Of a DNA stretch of 64,000 bases, positions 10,501 to 21,819 are shown piece after piece. This DNA is from Cenococcum geophilum 1.58 (lineage: Eukaryota > Ascomycota > Dothideomycetes > Gloniales > Gloniaceae), in the NCBI GenBank assembly GCA_001692895.1, contig KV748196.1, positions 744,001-808,000 on the forward strand. The letters run 5' to 3'. The notes beneath the pieces were generated by a model that made no database searches, had not been told where the DNA came from, and was given only the letters and a program-made list of their open reading frames with translations. Both the position numbers and the translations under genes were made by a program. Position 1 is the first letter of the stretch. The number at the start of each line of letters is the position of its first letter.

Positions 10501-11490
10501 GCTTTATAGTATATTAAAATCTGCTTTACTATAAGGAAATAGGGTAGAAAAGGCGCCGCGTATAATAAAACTAGCTAATCGCTTAGAGAGAGGTATTTAT
10601 TGCACAGTAGAAACCTCTAGGCCCGCTTATAGGTCTTATTAGTATTAAACCTCGCGACCTAAAAGCTCTAATTTATTAAGGTTAGGCACTAGATTAGGAA
10701 CTAAAATATCTAGTACATTATTATTAAATTTGCTGTCTAGTATATTACTACTAAGCTTAGTAGGTAGAGGATTAATAGTAGAAGGATATTATATAAAAGT
10801 AGTAGGGTAAGCTATTAGGCTACTAGAATTAGACTCTAACTTATTAATATAAGGTAGCTAATCTAATATAGAGCTATTTTTAGGTAAGCTAGTAAGCTAG
10901 GTGCTATATATTTTAACGTCGCAATAATTAGGATAATTGACCTTTAGAAAGTAAAGCTACTATACTATAGTAGAGCGCCTTATAGTATACCACTTGGTAA
11001 ACCGCCAACTTAGGTATTTGCTACCCTCTACTACTATAGGCTTTACGACCAGTATATTAAGTTTAATAGGTAGCCGTAGTAGCTACCTCTAAGTCTTTAG
11101 TATATTCTAGCTAAAGCAGTAAACGTAGCCAGTATAGTAGTGTTGCTAGCCGCGTATACGCACGACTTGTAGATAAATGTATACGCACGCGATTAGAAGC
11201 TCCTCTACCGCGGTAAGTATAGGTAGAAAGCTAGGAATAGGCCCTAGATTAAGCCTATTACTTTTACTAAATAGGGGAAAAAAGGTTAGATTCTTAAGGC
11301 TATTAGCGTCCTTAACGCAGGCTTTATATACACCTATATTGTTTTCCTCCATAGCTAGGCCATTTAAAACCACTACTCCTTACAACGACTGCACGTCTCT
11401 ATATATTTAGCCTATAGTATACTCCTAAACTTCTTAATTCGCTCCTAATTAACAGCCGAAACGGGTAATAGTGTAGCCTAGTTAGGGCTT
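10501..11490 (-). other. Probable N-terminal or upstream region of the Helitron-type gene
   Basis: The minus strand of 10,500-10,900 continues the same strand of coding as the Rep domain, but stops are frequent and I could not align it to a named domain. Two overlapping short frames at 11,146-11,410 on opposite strands are too short and too poorly supported to call genes. Nothing else is recognisable. Confidence 0.35.
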
Positions 11491-11610
11491 ACCGCGAGGG
11501 AGCTTGCCGTAAGGGAGCTTACCGTAAAGGAGCTTGCCGTAAGGGAACTTGCCGTAAAGGGGCTTACCGTAAGGGAGCTTACCGCGAGGGAGCTTACCGT
11601 AAGAAAGGTG
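11491..11610 (+). repeat. 15-bp tandem repeat, 8 units, coding-compatible
   Basis: The unit ACCGTAAGGGAGCTT repeats every 15 bp, with variants GCC/ACC, GTA/GCG and AAG/AGG. Because the period is a multiple of three, one plus-strand frame reads as a pentapeptide array ELAVR/ELTVK and the minus strand reads as a Ser/Thr-rich array (SSLTV-like). The plus frame runs on into about 60 more codons with three stops (…KTYLGYLECLFYYPELY…). Period and frame fit a decayed low-complexity protein region. Which strand was coding is unclear. Confidence 0.7.
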
Positions 11611-12365
11611 GTATTAGCGGTAGAGTAGGTATAGAAGCTAGTTCCGGTAAAGACGTATTTAGGCTATTTAGAGTGCCTCTTCTACTATCCGGAGCTTTAT
11701 CTATGGTATATAGCGGAGGAGTAGGCGAGTAAGCTTTACCCCGCTAATTAAGAATGTGGTACTCCCGTTATATTGCCCTAATTGTCTTCTACCGTTAAGC
11801 TATTTTAGGGGTATCTTAGCTGTTCTGGCCGCAAGGTAGGAAGGCATTCTTAGTATCATTTGTAGGTAAAGTAGTTTGCTAGCGCCTTATAGAACGATTC
11901 TTAGTAGTAAAACCTAACTCTATAAGAGCTCTCCACTTATTTAAATTATATTTAGAGGCCTAGAAAGGTAAGTAGAAGTAGAAGTAATAAATAGGGAAGA
12001 TGTACCTTTAACTAATATAATTAGCATAGCTTTAAAAGCTTCTTTAAAGGGCCGTCTTTAATAAAGTTAAGGCAGGGCTTATGGATATAGCACTTGCTGC
12101 ACTTAATTATAGTAGGATCTGCTATATATATAATGTATATAGTAGTATTAATAGAGGTGTTAACAAAAAGGAAGGTGCAATACTAAGATATTTTAATGTT
12201 TATAATATTTTAATATTTGTTACATAGATTCTGCTATAACCTACCGCCCGTAAGTTTTTTTCCAACCAATTAGAAGCCAACTTTCAAACTAATTAAAAGC
12301 TGGCTTGGCGGAAGTTTGAAATCTAGGACACCTACCTAAAAGTATAGACCACTCGTACCTCGGGT
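11611..12365. other. Decayed sequence between the pentapeptide array and the right TIR
   Basis: The first 150 bp keep a plus-strand frame with only TAG stops (see the repeat). From about 11,800 nothing is recognisable. A small imperfect inverted repeat (CCAACCAATTAGAAGCCAAC ... AATTAAAAGCTGGCTTGG, about 12,263-12,310) could fold into a hairpin. Confidence 0.35.
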
Positions 12366-12578
12366 CAATAAGTACCCCCTATAACTTCGCCAAAACAGCC
12401 CTAAATTATATAAATAAGGGCTTATTTTATAGCCCTAAAATTAAGCTATAAAATAGGCCTCTCTGAATAAAATATAGAGCTATATTGGTGGGACTATAAG
12501 GGGGTGTATTGTTTTAATGGAGGGGGCGATGCGTGTCGTACGGCTTGGCGATTTTTACCGATATTTTGAGAATGGCGG
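12366..12578 (-). repeat. Right terminal inverted repeat of the 8.8-kb element
   Basis: This is the partner of 3,768-3,981. It ends GAGAATGGCGG before the duplicated TA. The palindromic unit within it (about 12,372-12,507) opens with ACCCCCTATAACTTC and closes with ACTATAAGGGGGT. Confidence 0.85.
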
Positions 12579-12851
12579 TATAGTAAAATGGGTATTAAAA
12601 AAAAGGTAGGGCGCCTAGTAGAAGACCTATATTTACCGCCCCTATAAAGAGTAGGGGAATTATAGGCTACTAATAATAATAATAAGAAGGTAAAGATTTT
12701 TATAAAAAAGTTCTTCCCCTAACTAGCTCTAGTAGACCTTAGTAATATTATAGGTAAAACACTAGTAACTCGCCTATAGGTTAATAGCGATATAATAATA
12801 GAGGAAATAGCTAGAACTATTAGCTGCCTCTTAAATAATATAGTACTAGGA
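12579..12851 (+). pseudogene. LINE-a, reverse transcriptase part, continued
   Basis: This matches the reverse complement of LINE-b at about 27,260-27,535, including the run through AAGTTCTTCCCCTAACTAGC and AATATTATAGGTAAAACACTAG. It joins 3,767 on the left across the 8.8-kb element and 30,876 on the right across Gy1. The segment corresponds to the region just before the reverse transcriptase palm motifs. Confidence 0.9.
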
Positions 12852-13044
12852 TGTTATAGAACGTAGGTAGTAGCTATAGAGTATATATATTTAAGGAGTC
12901 TATAAAACGTTGCGCGATTAATCGTAAGGGTCGAGGGCGTAAGGAGGTGATATACCTACGTATAGCTGACATAAGCTATATGCGAGGTGTACGCGAGAGC
13001 ACGGGGCTCTCCTATAGAGGCCCCTGCGGTAGGGTTCCGTAATA
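12852..13044 (-). repeat. Gy1 3' LTR
   Basis: The 193-bp partner of 30,683-30,875. The two share GTTGCGCGAT, AATCGTAAGGGTCGAGGGCG and GCGAGAGCACGGGGCTCTCC. The differences I compared by eye look like transitions, as expected from RIP. Confidence 0.92.
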
Positions 13045-13299
13045 CTACCCCCCCTCCTATAGAGGCGGAGCTCCGGCGACGCTGTGGTTACTATATATAT
13101 ATAAAAGGGACACTTAAGGTATAAAAAAGAAGAAAGGGGGGTATTATTAAAGGTTTAAAACAACATTATATAATAAGGCTTGGCATCTAAGAATCTAACC
13201 AATTAGATAACTTTAACCGCCGGTTAAAGTTCCTAAATATCTTAATAATATTCCGGTCACGTAATCGCACTTTACCGCAATTTAATAGCAATTTACCCT

Positions 13300-16200
13300 T
13301 ATATAGTAATGTATAACGGTTTAACTCTATAAGGGCTCCCATAGAGGATTGGGTATAAAATCTCTACTTAAGCCTAGTTTCTATAGGTTTATATAGTAAA
13401 AGTCACTAATTAGATCCTTTGCATTTTTAAAGTCTTCTTATAGTTACCATTCTGGCTAATCTATATCAAATCCCTCTGTAGTAGAGCCGTCGTCCTCTAC
13501 CTTTACTAAAGTATTTAGAGTTGATAATTCGTTTAATAGTCCACTCCTTATAGTTCTTATCTTTATTCTTATCTTGGATTAGTACTAGTAGGGGTTTAGG
13601 CTATATCTGCCCTAGTAAGGGGTTAGGCTAATAGAGGTGTAGTAGCTATAGGTAAAATACAGACTATATCCCACGGGTAGCTAGGGTAGGTAGAAGTTCT
13701 AGCTTATATACGGCTCCCCTATTAATAACTTATTTAATTAAATAGGGGCTAAGGTTCTTATAATTAAGTAACTTTATAGGCCTCTATATAGAGATATTAT
13801 ATATATCTAGCTATACCTAGTTGCTAACACGCATCTCTAGTAGTGGCGTTTTATAGCAGTTAGCGAAGTAGGCCTACTTTACTTAAGCCTAAGCTATTTC
13901 TCCCTTATAGTAGTTAAGTAGATTTTTTATACGGTTTGTATACTAGTCGGTAAGTAGCATCTTAAGGCGTTTTCTATATAGTAGTTTCTTATTAATAGGT
14001 TCTAGTAGCTCTATACTAGATTAGGGGTAATAACCCTTATTTATAAAGAACGGGGTAAGTCCTATAGTAGTTAAGACGTAGTTATTTACTATAAATTTAC
14101 CTAGTAGGAGGTAATCTACCCAGTTATCTTAACTATAGGCAACTACCTATTGTAGGTACGCTTTTATACTAGCATTAGCGTTTTTTAGTTATCTAGCAGT
14201 TTTATAGTAAAAGGATATAGATATCTTAACGGAGATGCTAAGGCGTTAGTAGATTCGTCTCTATATATTAGAGTTAAATTATATACCTTAGTCGGACGTA
14301 ATTAAGTTAGGTAACCTATATAGTTAGTAAACTTCGCAAAGGAAGGCGTTAGTAACGTCGCTAACAGCTACGCCTTTAGTTGGGACGTAGTGGCGCTCTT
14401 TTATAAGTCGGTATATTATTATAAGGATATTCTTATAGGTACGGCCGTGTCGTTTATAGGGTAGTAGGTTAACAACGAAATTTATAATAATATCTGCCTA
14501 TTGTTATATAGGTACTAATAAAGGGTATAGTAGTCCTTAGTACTTTATATTAAAGGCCTTAGCGCACTTATAACTATAGTAGGCGCTTATAAAGCGTTTA
14601 ACTAAGTCTATTATTTTTAGCCAGAAGTAATATCGGCTAAGAAGCTTATAGGTTCCTCCTTTACCTAGGTAGCCGCTTAATTAAAGGTCGTGGGCTATTT
14701 AGATTAGTTACTATTATAGATTTTTTAAGTTAGGGATAAATAGGCGACCTCTATAATAGAGCCTGTTCTTTTTTACTTTTAAGGCTACTATATTAATCTA
14801 GCCTAAGCTTTAAAGGTTAGTAGGTAGTATATAGGCGCTAGCGGTCTTTACGGTAATAAGTTAATATAGTAATAGGTTAACAGAGGTGTTACATACCGTA
14901 GTAATAAGCTTATTAATTTTAGGAGGTAACTTTAGTTCTATAGTATAAAGCTAAGGTATAGTTAGCTCTATTGTAGGTAGTATACCTAGGGCTAAATTTT
15001 ATACTTTTAGGATTATCTATTATTGGAACTAATTATAGGGGTTATCTTTAGACTAAGGAAGGTCTTACGAGCGGCGTATTAGGCTATTAGATTTAGTACC
15101 TTATACTCCTAGTCTATATATAATTTTAAAGTTAAAACTAGAGAGGAACTTGTTCTAATATACTTAGCGTTAGTTTAGCTACTTTATAGTTATAAAGTAC
15201 TTAAGGTTGCGATAGTCTGTAAGGACTTTAGTTAGCTAGTTAGGCTCTACTAAGAAGAGTTTTAGTTAAAATTCTTTAAATGCTTATATAATTATAAGGA
15301 GTTCTTTATTATAGATCTTATAGTTATATTCTTATAGTATAAGCTTAGACGAGTAGAATGCGACTAGGTAAAGAAAACCGTTATCGCCTATTTAGGAAAG
15401 GACGCCTACATTAACGTAGTCTAAGGAGTTGGTTTTAAAATAGAGTTATTATCCTAGTGTAAAGTAGGCTGGGATAGGTGCTTTAGTAAAGGCATTTTTA
15501 AGGTCTTAAAACGCCTTCTTGTATTTAGGCGTCTAGGTAAAGCGTAGGTACGTTTTTCTTCCTTTTATAAAAAGGCCCTTTGTTTATATTATTGCTATAA
15601 GTGGTGCTACTACGCCTAAGAAGTTATATATAAATTTCTAATAGAAGTTAGCGAAACTAAGGAAGGCTTATACGTCCTTAATACAGTTAGGGGCTTGCTA
15701 TTTAGTAATTATATATACCTTCTTAGGGTCTATAAAAATACCCTTAGTAGTAATAATTAGTCTAAGTTATTTTACTTCTGTAACTAAGAATTTATATTTC
15801 TTTAAATTAATATAAAGTCCTGCGTCCCTAAGGCGCTATAAGACCTTTTAAACGTGTTCGGTATACTTAGAAGGGTTATTACTATAAATAAGTATATCGT
15901 CCAGGTACGCGGAGCAGAAGTTATTAAGGTAGTTCTATAATGCGTTATTAATATAGCTTTAGAAGGTACCTAGGCCGTTATATATACTAAAGGGTATAAT
16001 GGTATATTTAAATTAGCTAAAGTGTAATACGAATGCGGTTTTCTATTTATCACCTTCCCGTATTTAAAGATAGTTAAAGGCGGCGATAATATTAAGTTTA
16101 GTATAAATTTTAGCTTGGCTAAGCCGCTTAAGGGTCTCCCGTATAAGTGGTACTAGGTATTAGTTTTTAATTATAATAGTATTAAGTCCTTTATAGTTAA

Positions 16201-18700
16201 CGTAGAATTAAATACCTCCTCCTAGCTTCTTAGCAAGAAGGATAGGGGCAGCTACTAGTAATATGCTAGGACGAATAAACCCTTTATTAAGGTGCTCGTT
16301 AATATACTTTCTTATAACTAAAAGTTCGTCTTTTAATATTAGGTAGGGTCTCTTATAAAATAGCGTTTTTCCTTATTTAATGTTAATAGTATAGTTATTA
16401 GGTTAATATAGGGGGAGTATATCTACGCCCTTTTATAAGCATATGTTAATAAAGTTATAATACCTCTTAGGGAGGAGCTTGCGGAGTTCTTCGTTGGTAA
16501 GTCCTTTTTTAAGTTTTATAAACTTCTTAAAGTCTAAAGGTAAAAGTTTATAGAGTTCTATAGGGGCGTTATCTTTTAGAAGGTTAACTATATCTATTCT
16601 ATTACTATAGAGGACGTAGTCCTATTCTTTATTAAGCTTATATAGTTATAATTAGGAAGCTATAGTAACGGTCTAGCCTTTCTTACGTGCTATACGGTAG
16701 AAGGCTGCGGCACTTACGTAGTAGTAGTTAGTCGTAGGTAGGATAATAAGGGGTTTCTTAGGTTAATATCCTAGTAAGTAAATAGAGGCGGCTAGGCCAT
16801 ATCCTAGGCAAGTCTCTCTATAGTATTTAGAGTTAAAGGTTGCTTTTCTCTTTTCCTAGTTAATAGCAGGGTTATATTATTTAAGCTAGCTTATTCTAAG
16901 GATAATAGGGTAGTTAGTAAGTAATATAATATAGGCCTAAAGCTCTTCCTAGTGCCCGTTTATATCTAAGTAGAGTTATACTATATAGGTAATCTTCTAT
17001 ACGGTATAACTACTATTAGCGAGTTATAAGGCGCGGGCTTTAGTAAGGGGTAAGGTAGGTAGGTTATAAGTATATACAAGTTAGGTATCTATAAATTAGT
17101 TAATAGCTTTGCAGTTAATTATAGAACGGCTTTTATATTATTTTGTGGCAGTAGTTCCTATTATAGGTAAAACTATCTATTTCTGTCCGTTTATCTTTAT
17201 TAAGTTATTTATTAAGTAGGCTAATATATAGATCCCCCTATTATTAGGGCGTCCTAACCCGCGACTTAGGGCTAGGACTTAGCGTTTTCCGCTTCCGTAT
17301 CCAATTCTACTACTATTACTATGTCTTTATCTTATATAGTAGTGGTATATAGCGACGTATTTAGTGTTTGGGGTATTAAGTTAGGTATTAGGCGGCGGGT
17401 ACTAAATCTAGCTATTAGGTAGTTTGGGTTATCGTAATAATAGCCTTCTTAATAGCATCTATAGCAGCGTCCTAATTTCTGGAGTAGCTCGCGCTCTTTA
17501 TCTAGGAGTTTTTACGGAAAGGTTAGTATAGAGAGGTTAATATTAGCTTTAGTGGTACTTAAGGTAATAGGTGTCGGTAGCTTAGTATATATAGGTTTAG
17601 TAGGCCTAAAGGGCTTTTATAAAGAGGTCTTTAAGTAAGGGTTAGTAGTAGTAATCTAATTTAGTTGTTATTTAATCGTCTATAGGGCTGCTACTATCTT
17701 ATAAATATTATTATAGTTATAGCTAGCGGCTGCGTAACTAAGGCGATAAGTAACTTTTTTAATAAGATCCTCTTAGTCTTTAGTATTATCTTAGGTAAGG
17801 GCTTTAGTATATTTTTAGAATTTAATATAGAACTTATTAAATAATTTAGTAGGGCTTATCTTTAGGGCACGTAGTTTAGCTCGGTTAGTGGCCAGTAGGT
17901 TATAGTTACGGTATATTAGGTTAAGATTATTAAGGACTTCTTAGTAAGACTACTACTTTTAGGGGCTACTAGTCTCCTATTAGGCGAAGAGTCTATTAAA
18001 TAGTATACCCTTTATTCGCCTAATAATATAGCCAATCTTAGTATCTTCTATAGGAAAAAGGTAGGCGCTCTAAGTTAGTTTCTTACGGATTTATATTTTC
18101 TAGTAGCTATATTCCTTACGGTCTCCTTAAAAGACTAGGGGATTAGGGTAGCGTATATTAGATCCTATAGTAGTAGTTTAGGTCTAATTATTATAGCTTT
18201 TATTATCGCTGCTTTAGTAGGGGTTCCTATTAGGTAAAGCTACTTAGCGCTAACCCTCTATTAAGCGTTAAGTAGGTAAAGTTACTAGGGGCGTAAAGAC
18301 TTAGGTGGCGTTATATATAGTAAAGAGATATCTAGCGTTATTACAAATATACTCATTAAGCTAAGATTATAGGTATTTAATTATGCCTTCTTTTTTAGTA
18401 ACTGTAGTAATTAGTATAATCTTATTCTTCTTTAACTGTTAAACGTTACGTTTAGATACATAGAGGTTATTTTTAGTTTCTTAACGTATATTATTAGCGA
18501 GCGCCTTATAAGCTTATAGGTCTTAGATAATATCGCGATCTTAGGTAGTACGCATCTTAGCTCGTGTAAGCTTTAGGTAGTAGTTCTATAAAAGGCGGTA
18601 GTATTTATTAGGGTTTTGTACTACTATTTTTATAAATGTTTTAGCGTCTTATATTTTAATTTTAATAGGTAATAGCCTTTTTATTTGCTTATCCGTAGTT
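13300..18700 (-). pseudogene. Gy1 gag-pol, RIP-inactivated
   Basis: The minus strand reads as a Ty3/Gypsy polyprotein. Gag includes a zinc knuckle CYRCY.EGYYYDN at about 17,430-17,470, where the CCHC histidine and last cysteine now read Tyr and Asn. Reverse transcriptase follows with APILLAKKLGGG, KIYTKLNIIAAFNYLRI and an intact AYLDDILIYS motif at 15,881-15,910. An RNase H region lies at about 15,050-15,600. The integrase core has RTYKNILIIIYRLIKERHYV at about 14,380-14,440. Stops are mostly TAG and TAA. The domain order gag-PR-RT-RH-IN places it in the Gypsy superfamily; I did not locate the protease or a chromodomain with confidence. The 5' leader continues at 30,547-30,682. Confidence 0.85.
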
Positions 18701-18869
18701 ATATAGTTAATAAAAGATAAGATATTATTAGTGTCTATCTCCTTAAGGGTTAGGGCTAATAAATTAAATTCTTTTAGGATTGATTGGCGTTATAGGTTAA
18801 GTATAGGTATTAGATTATTCTTTGGGTTTAATATAGTAGCTAGTAAGGAATATTATTATTATTTATTGC

Positions 18870-20882
18870 TTAACGTCCGATTTAGATCCATTAGGCCTAC
18901 GCGGACTACTCCTTATATATATATAGGGAGAAAACTCTATTTAAGAAAACCCTGTAATCTATCTCTCTGCCTTTTAGGACTCGCCTATAAGGCGCCTATA
19001 AGGCGCCTACGAGTTACCTATAGTACTCTACTACCTTACTTTTTAACCTTTTTAGGAACCACTGCTGCCGTAATAAGCCTACGGATGCACTAGTATCGCA
19101 AACTTTACTCTACTACTGTAGAGTTATTAGGGGGCGCCCGTTGCTTGCCCCCCCTACCCTCTATTACTATTTCCCTTATAACCCGGAACTGGTTTAGTAT
19201 ATTTTAGCTAATAAGCCACTAGGTAACCGCCTTAAGGCCTTTTTATATTAAGAGTAGTATATTATAGTTCTCTGTGCTAGCTACTAAGAGCATTACTTTT
19301 TAGTTGGTGTATAAGGGGCATAACAGTATTATATATTTTGGTGTCTGTTTTAGCCAGCTATATTTGTATTTTAGGCTATTTACTAGAATACCCACCCAGT
19401 AGAGCTAGTCTTTTAGTCCTATTATTTCTGTTCTTAAGAGTGTTGCTATTATATTTTCTACCTTTATTAGGCCTTCTTAGAGCCCTAAAGTATTTACCCT
19501 ATATAGCGTTAACCATGCTACAGCTTAGGTTCCTCTTGCCTTAGTTAGCCTCTATACCTTCAACTCCTATATACCTCTTTAGCGTTAGTCCAGCCAGTAT
19601 TATATTACGGTAGATAGTTTCCTAGCGTTCTTTTATACTCTACTTTAGCTCTTTTCTCTCTCTTATTATTATTTTTACTGGCCTCTTATACGTCTCCCTT
19701 TCTCCTCTATATAGGCCTAGGCCCTAAAGCAGCACTATTCTTCTTCTGCTTTCTTTACCTATTTCTCTAATATATCTTCCCTACTTTAGGGTTATTAGTT
19801 TGTTCTCCTATAGGGCGCCCTAAAATCCCTCTATAGTTTATTTAGGCGTGTCTTAATATACTTTATAATATTAGAGTTATATTTATTTTACGCCCTTTAT
19901 ATTATAGCGGCTTTAATATATAGTTATAGGGGGGGAATATTAGCTTCCTTTTTAAGCAGTACTATGGCCGTTTACTTATATCCGCCTATTATACTTTAAA
20001 GGTAGGCTATTTAGACCTTTTAGAGTGGTTTATAGAGCGATTTAAGGGGGCCTTTCTTAGATTCTCTAATGGCCTAAATACTAGACCTATATGTTATAGT
20101 TAGCCGGATAACTGCTATATATAGTAGGCGTAACCTCTAAAAGTATAGACCCTATGTGAAATTAACAATCCTGGATAATGCGATGTACTATACTTAGCCC
20201 TTATAGGCCGCTTACGCTATATATACGCTCTACTGGAGCTTACTGTCTACCCATACTCCTAATACCCTTAAGCCCTAAACTGGTTAACCCCTAAAGCCTT
20301 AGATATAAATTATATACTAGAGATCTACAGATTAGTTGCGTTTTCTTATAAAGTAGATTAGCTAGTATTTCTTTAGTAAGAATTGGACTCTATATTGTCT
20401 TGCCTATTTTATATAGGTGTTATAAGCTTTCTCTAGTATTCTGTAATTCTTTGCAGCTATTGGCCCGTATATAATTAGGTTTGTATTATTAATAAAGCCT
20501 ATCCCCTAGGTTACCCCTTTCTTAAAGGAGTTAAGTAGGTTGCTTATAAAGAAAAGGAAGAGTATAGGTAAGAGGGGTAATCCTTATAGTATTTCTATTA
20601 TAACTGTAATAGGGGGGCTCTAGTATCCGCTAAAGATTAGTGATGTTTCTTTCTAACCTATAAATCCTTAAACAAATTATATAATCCATTTTAGGAAGCC
20701 TTTTGCTCTAAGGATATATAGGAAACGCTTATAGGGTATGTTATTATAGGCGCCGCTAATATCTAGGCTAAGCATTAATACTATAAAGTCTCTTCACATC
20801 GCCTATGCGGATTTAATGGTGGTAGCGAGTAGCGTAAGTACTAATAGTGTTAAGCGGTTCTTTCTTACCCCTATTTAGCTTT
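18870..20882 (-). pseudogene. LINE-b ORF2 C-terminal half (RT palm, RNase H-like region)
   Basis: Continuing across Gy2, the minus strand reads LDISGAYNNIPYKRFLYIL and GLPLLPILFLFFISNLLNS. It then reads GFINNTNLIIYGP at 20,470-20,503, which is the LINE catalytic box [FV]DDTN with both aspartates changed to Asn, as G-to-A mutation predicts. The 800 bp after the palm probably held the RNase H and C-terminal zinc finger, but the match is too degraded to assign residues. Short plus-strand frames at 18,731-19,093 and 19,338-19,544 are shadows. Confidence 0.85.
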
Positions 20883-21085
20883 TGTTAGGACGCCAAGGTC
20901 CTTAGGGCATGTAGTAACATAATAATAGTAACGGGATGCGAAGAGTATCTGGTTCTTAATGAAGTAGAACTGTAGAACTGAATTCTGCTGTTTTCTGATG
21001 CGGGGCGACTATGTTTTGTAGGCGCCTTGCCTGCGCCTTACCTGCGCTAAGCTGGTTACGGCTAGTGCGTCTCTATGGCCTAACA
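20883..21085 (-). repeat. Gy2 3' LTR
   Basis: The 203-bp partner of 26,782-26,984, next to the polypurine tract. Confidence 0.95.
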
Positions 21086-21819
21086 ATTGCCCCCCCCTTC
21101 TTAAGCGGCTGTCCTTAGCCGACGCTATTATATAATAGGAGTGCTATTATTGCCCTTCTCTAAATAAAAAGTTTTTGATAAATTTAAGTGAATTAGATAA
21201 TGTAATAATAGGGTAATATAATAATAGGATAATGTAATAATAGGACCTTGTAGAGATCTATAAAGGTAGGAGTTCCCACCTAGATAGGACATTAGATTTC
21301 CCTTCTAATTCCATCTTGATTTGTTTAGCCTATAACTCGCCTTCTTTATGACTTCTAATTAATTATAAATCGCAAGCGCTAAGCCGTTGGTTTGCCTGCT
21401 TGCGAGTCTTCCGTAAGTATTTTTTATACTAGCTTGTAGCTGTTACTAACCCTATTAGGCGCCGTCGAAGCTCCCACGCCGCTCGTAAGCCGCTTCCCTA
21501 GCTTTGCTGGAACTAATCTGCCTCCGTTACGCCAAGTATGTAGCTACTGCTAGGCGGGCTACCTGCGGTAAGTAGGCTAACCGCAATTGCGGGTACTGCC
21601 GATGACTAAATAAGTCATGCCAACTAGTACGTCTAAGTGCGTTGGTTTAGGTTTTGATGGCTAATAGACTAGGTCCCTAAGGCCTTCCATGGCCGCCTAA
21701 ACGAGCTGCTCGCCCTCATTGACAGGGCTGAGCGCCGGCGGGTTGCTGGCGGGGACACGGCTGACCTTGATGCTCGCGTCGCTGCCGCCCAGAAGTCCTT
21801 CACGAAGGATGTTGAGGCC

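Larger units (their letters stand above)
3768..12578 (-). mobile_element. 8.8-kb element with ~214-bp TIRs and TA TSD, containing a Helitron Rep/helicase gene
   Basis: The left end (3,768-3,981) and the reverse complement of the right end (12,366-12,578) align along their whole length. They begin CAGCTATTC and CCGCCATTC, then share AAAATATCGGTAAAAATCGC and CGCATCGCCCCCT. A TA dinucleotide flanks both ends (3,766-3,767 and 12,579-12,580). Joining the flanks with one TA restores the LINE reverse-transcriptase sequence seen in LINE-b near 27,535. TA duplication with TIRs is typical of Tc1/mariner-like elements, but the only recognisable gene inside is a minus-strand Helitron-type protein. Either this is a TIR-bounded Helitron relative or a Helitron nested in a TIR element. 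The interior also holds palindromic MITEs, tandem repeats and a solo LTR. Confidence 0.75.

Noticed and set aside
11146-11410. Opposing frames of 75 and 77 codons
   Set aside because: They overlap each other on opposite strands, have no recognisable motif and lie in decayed element DNA.
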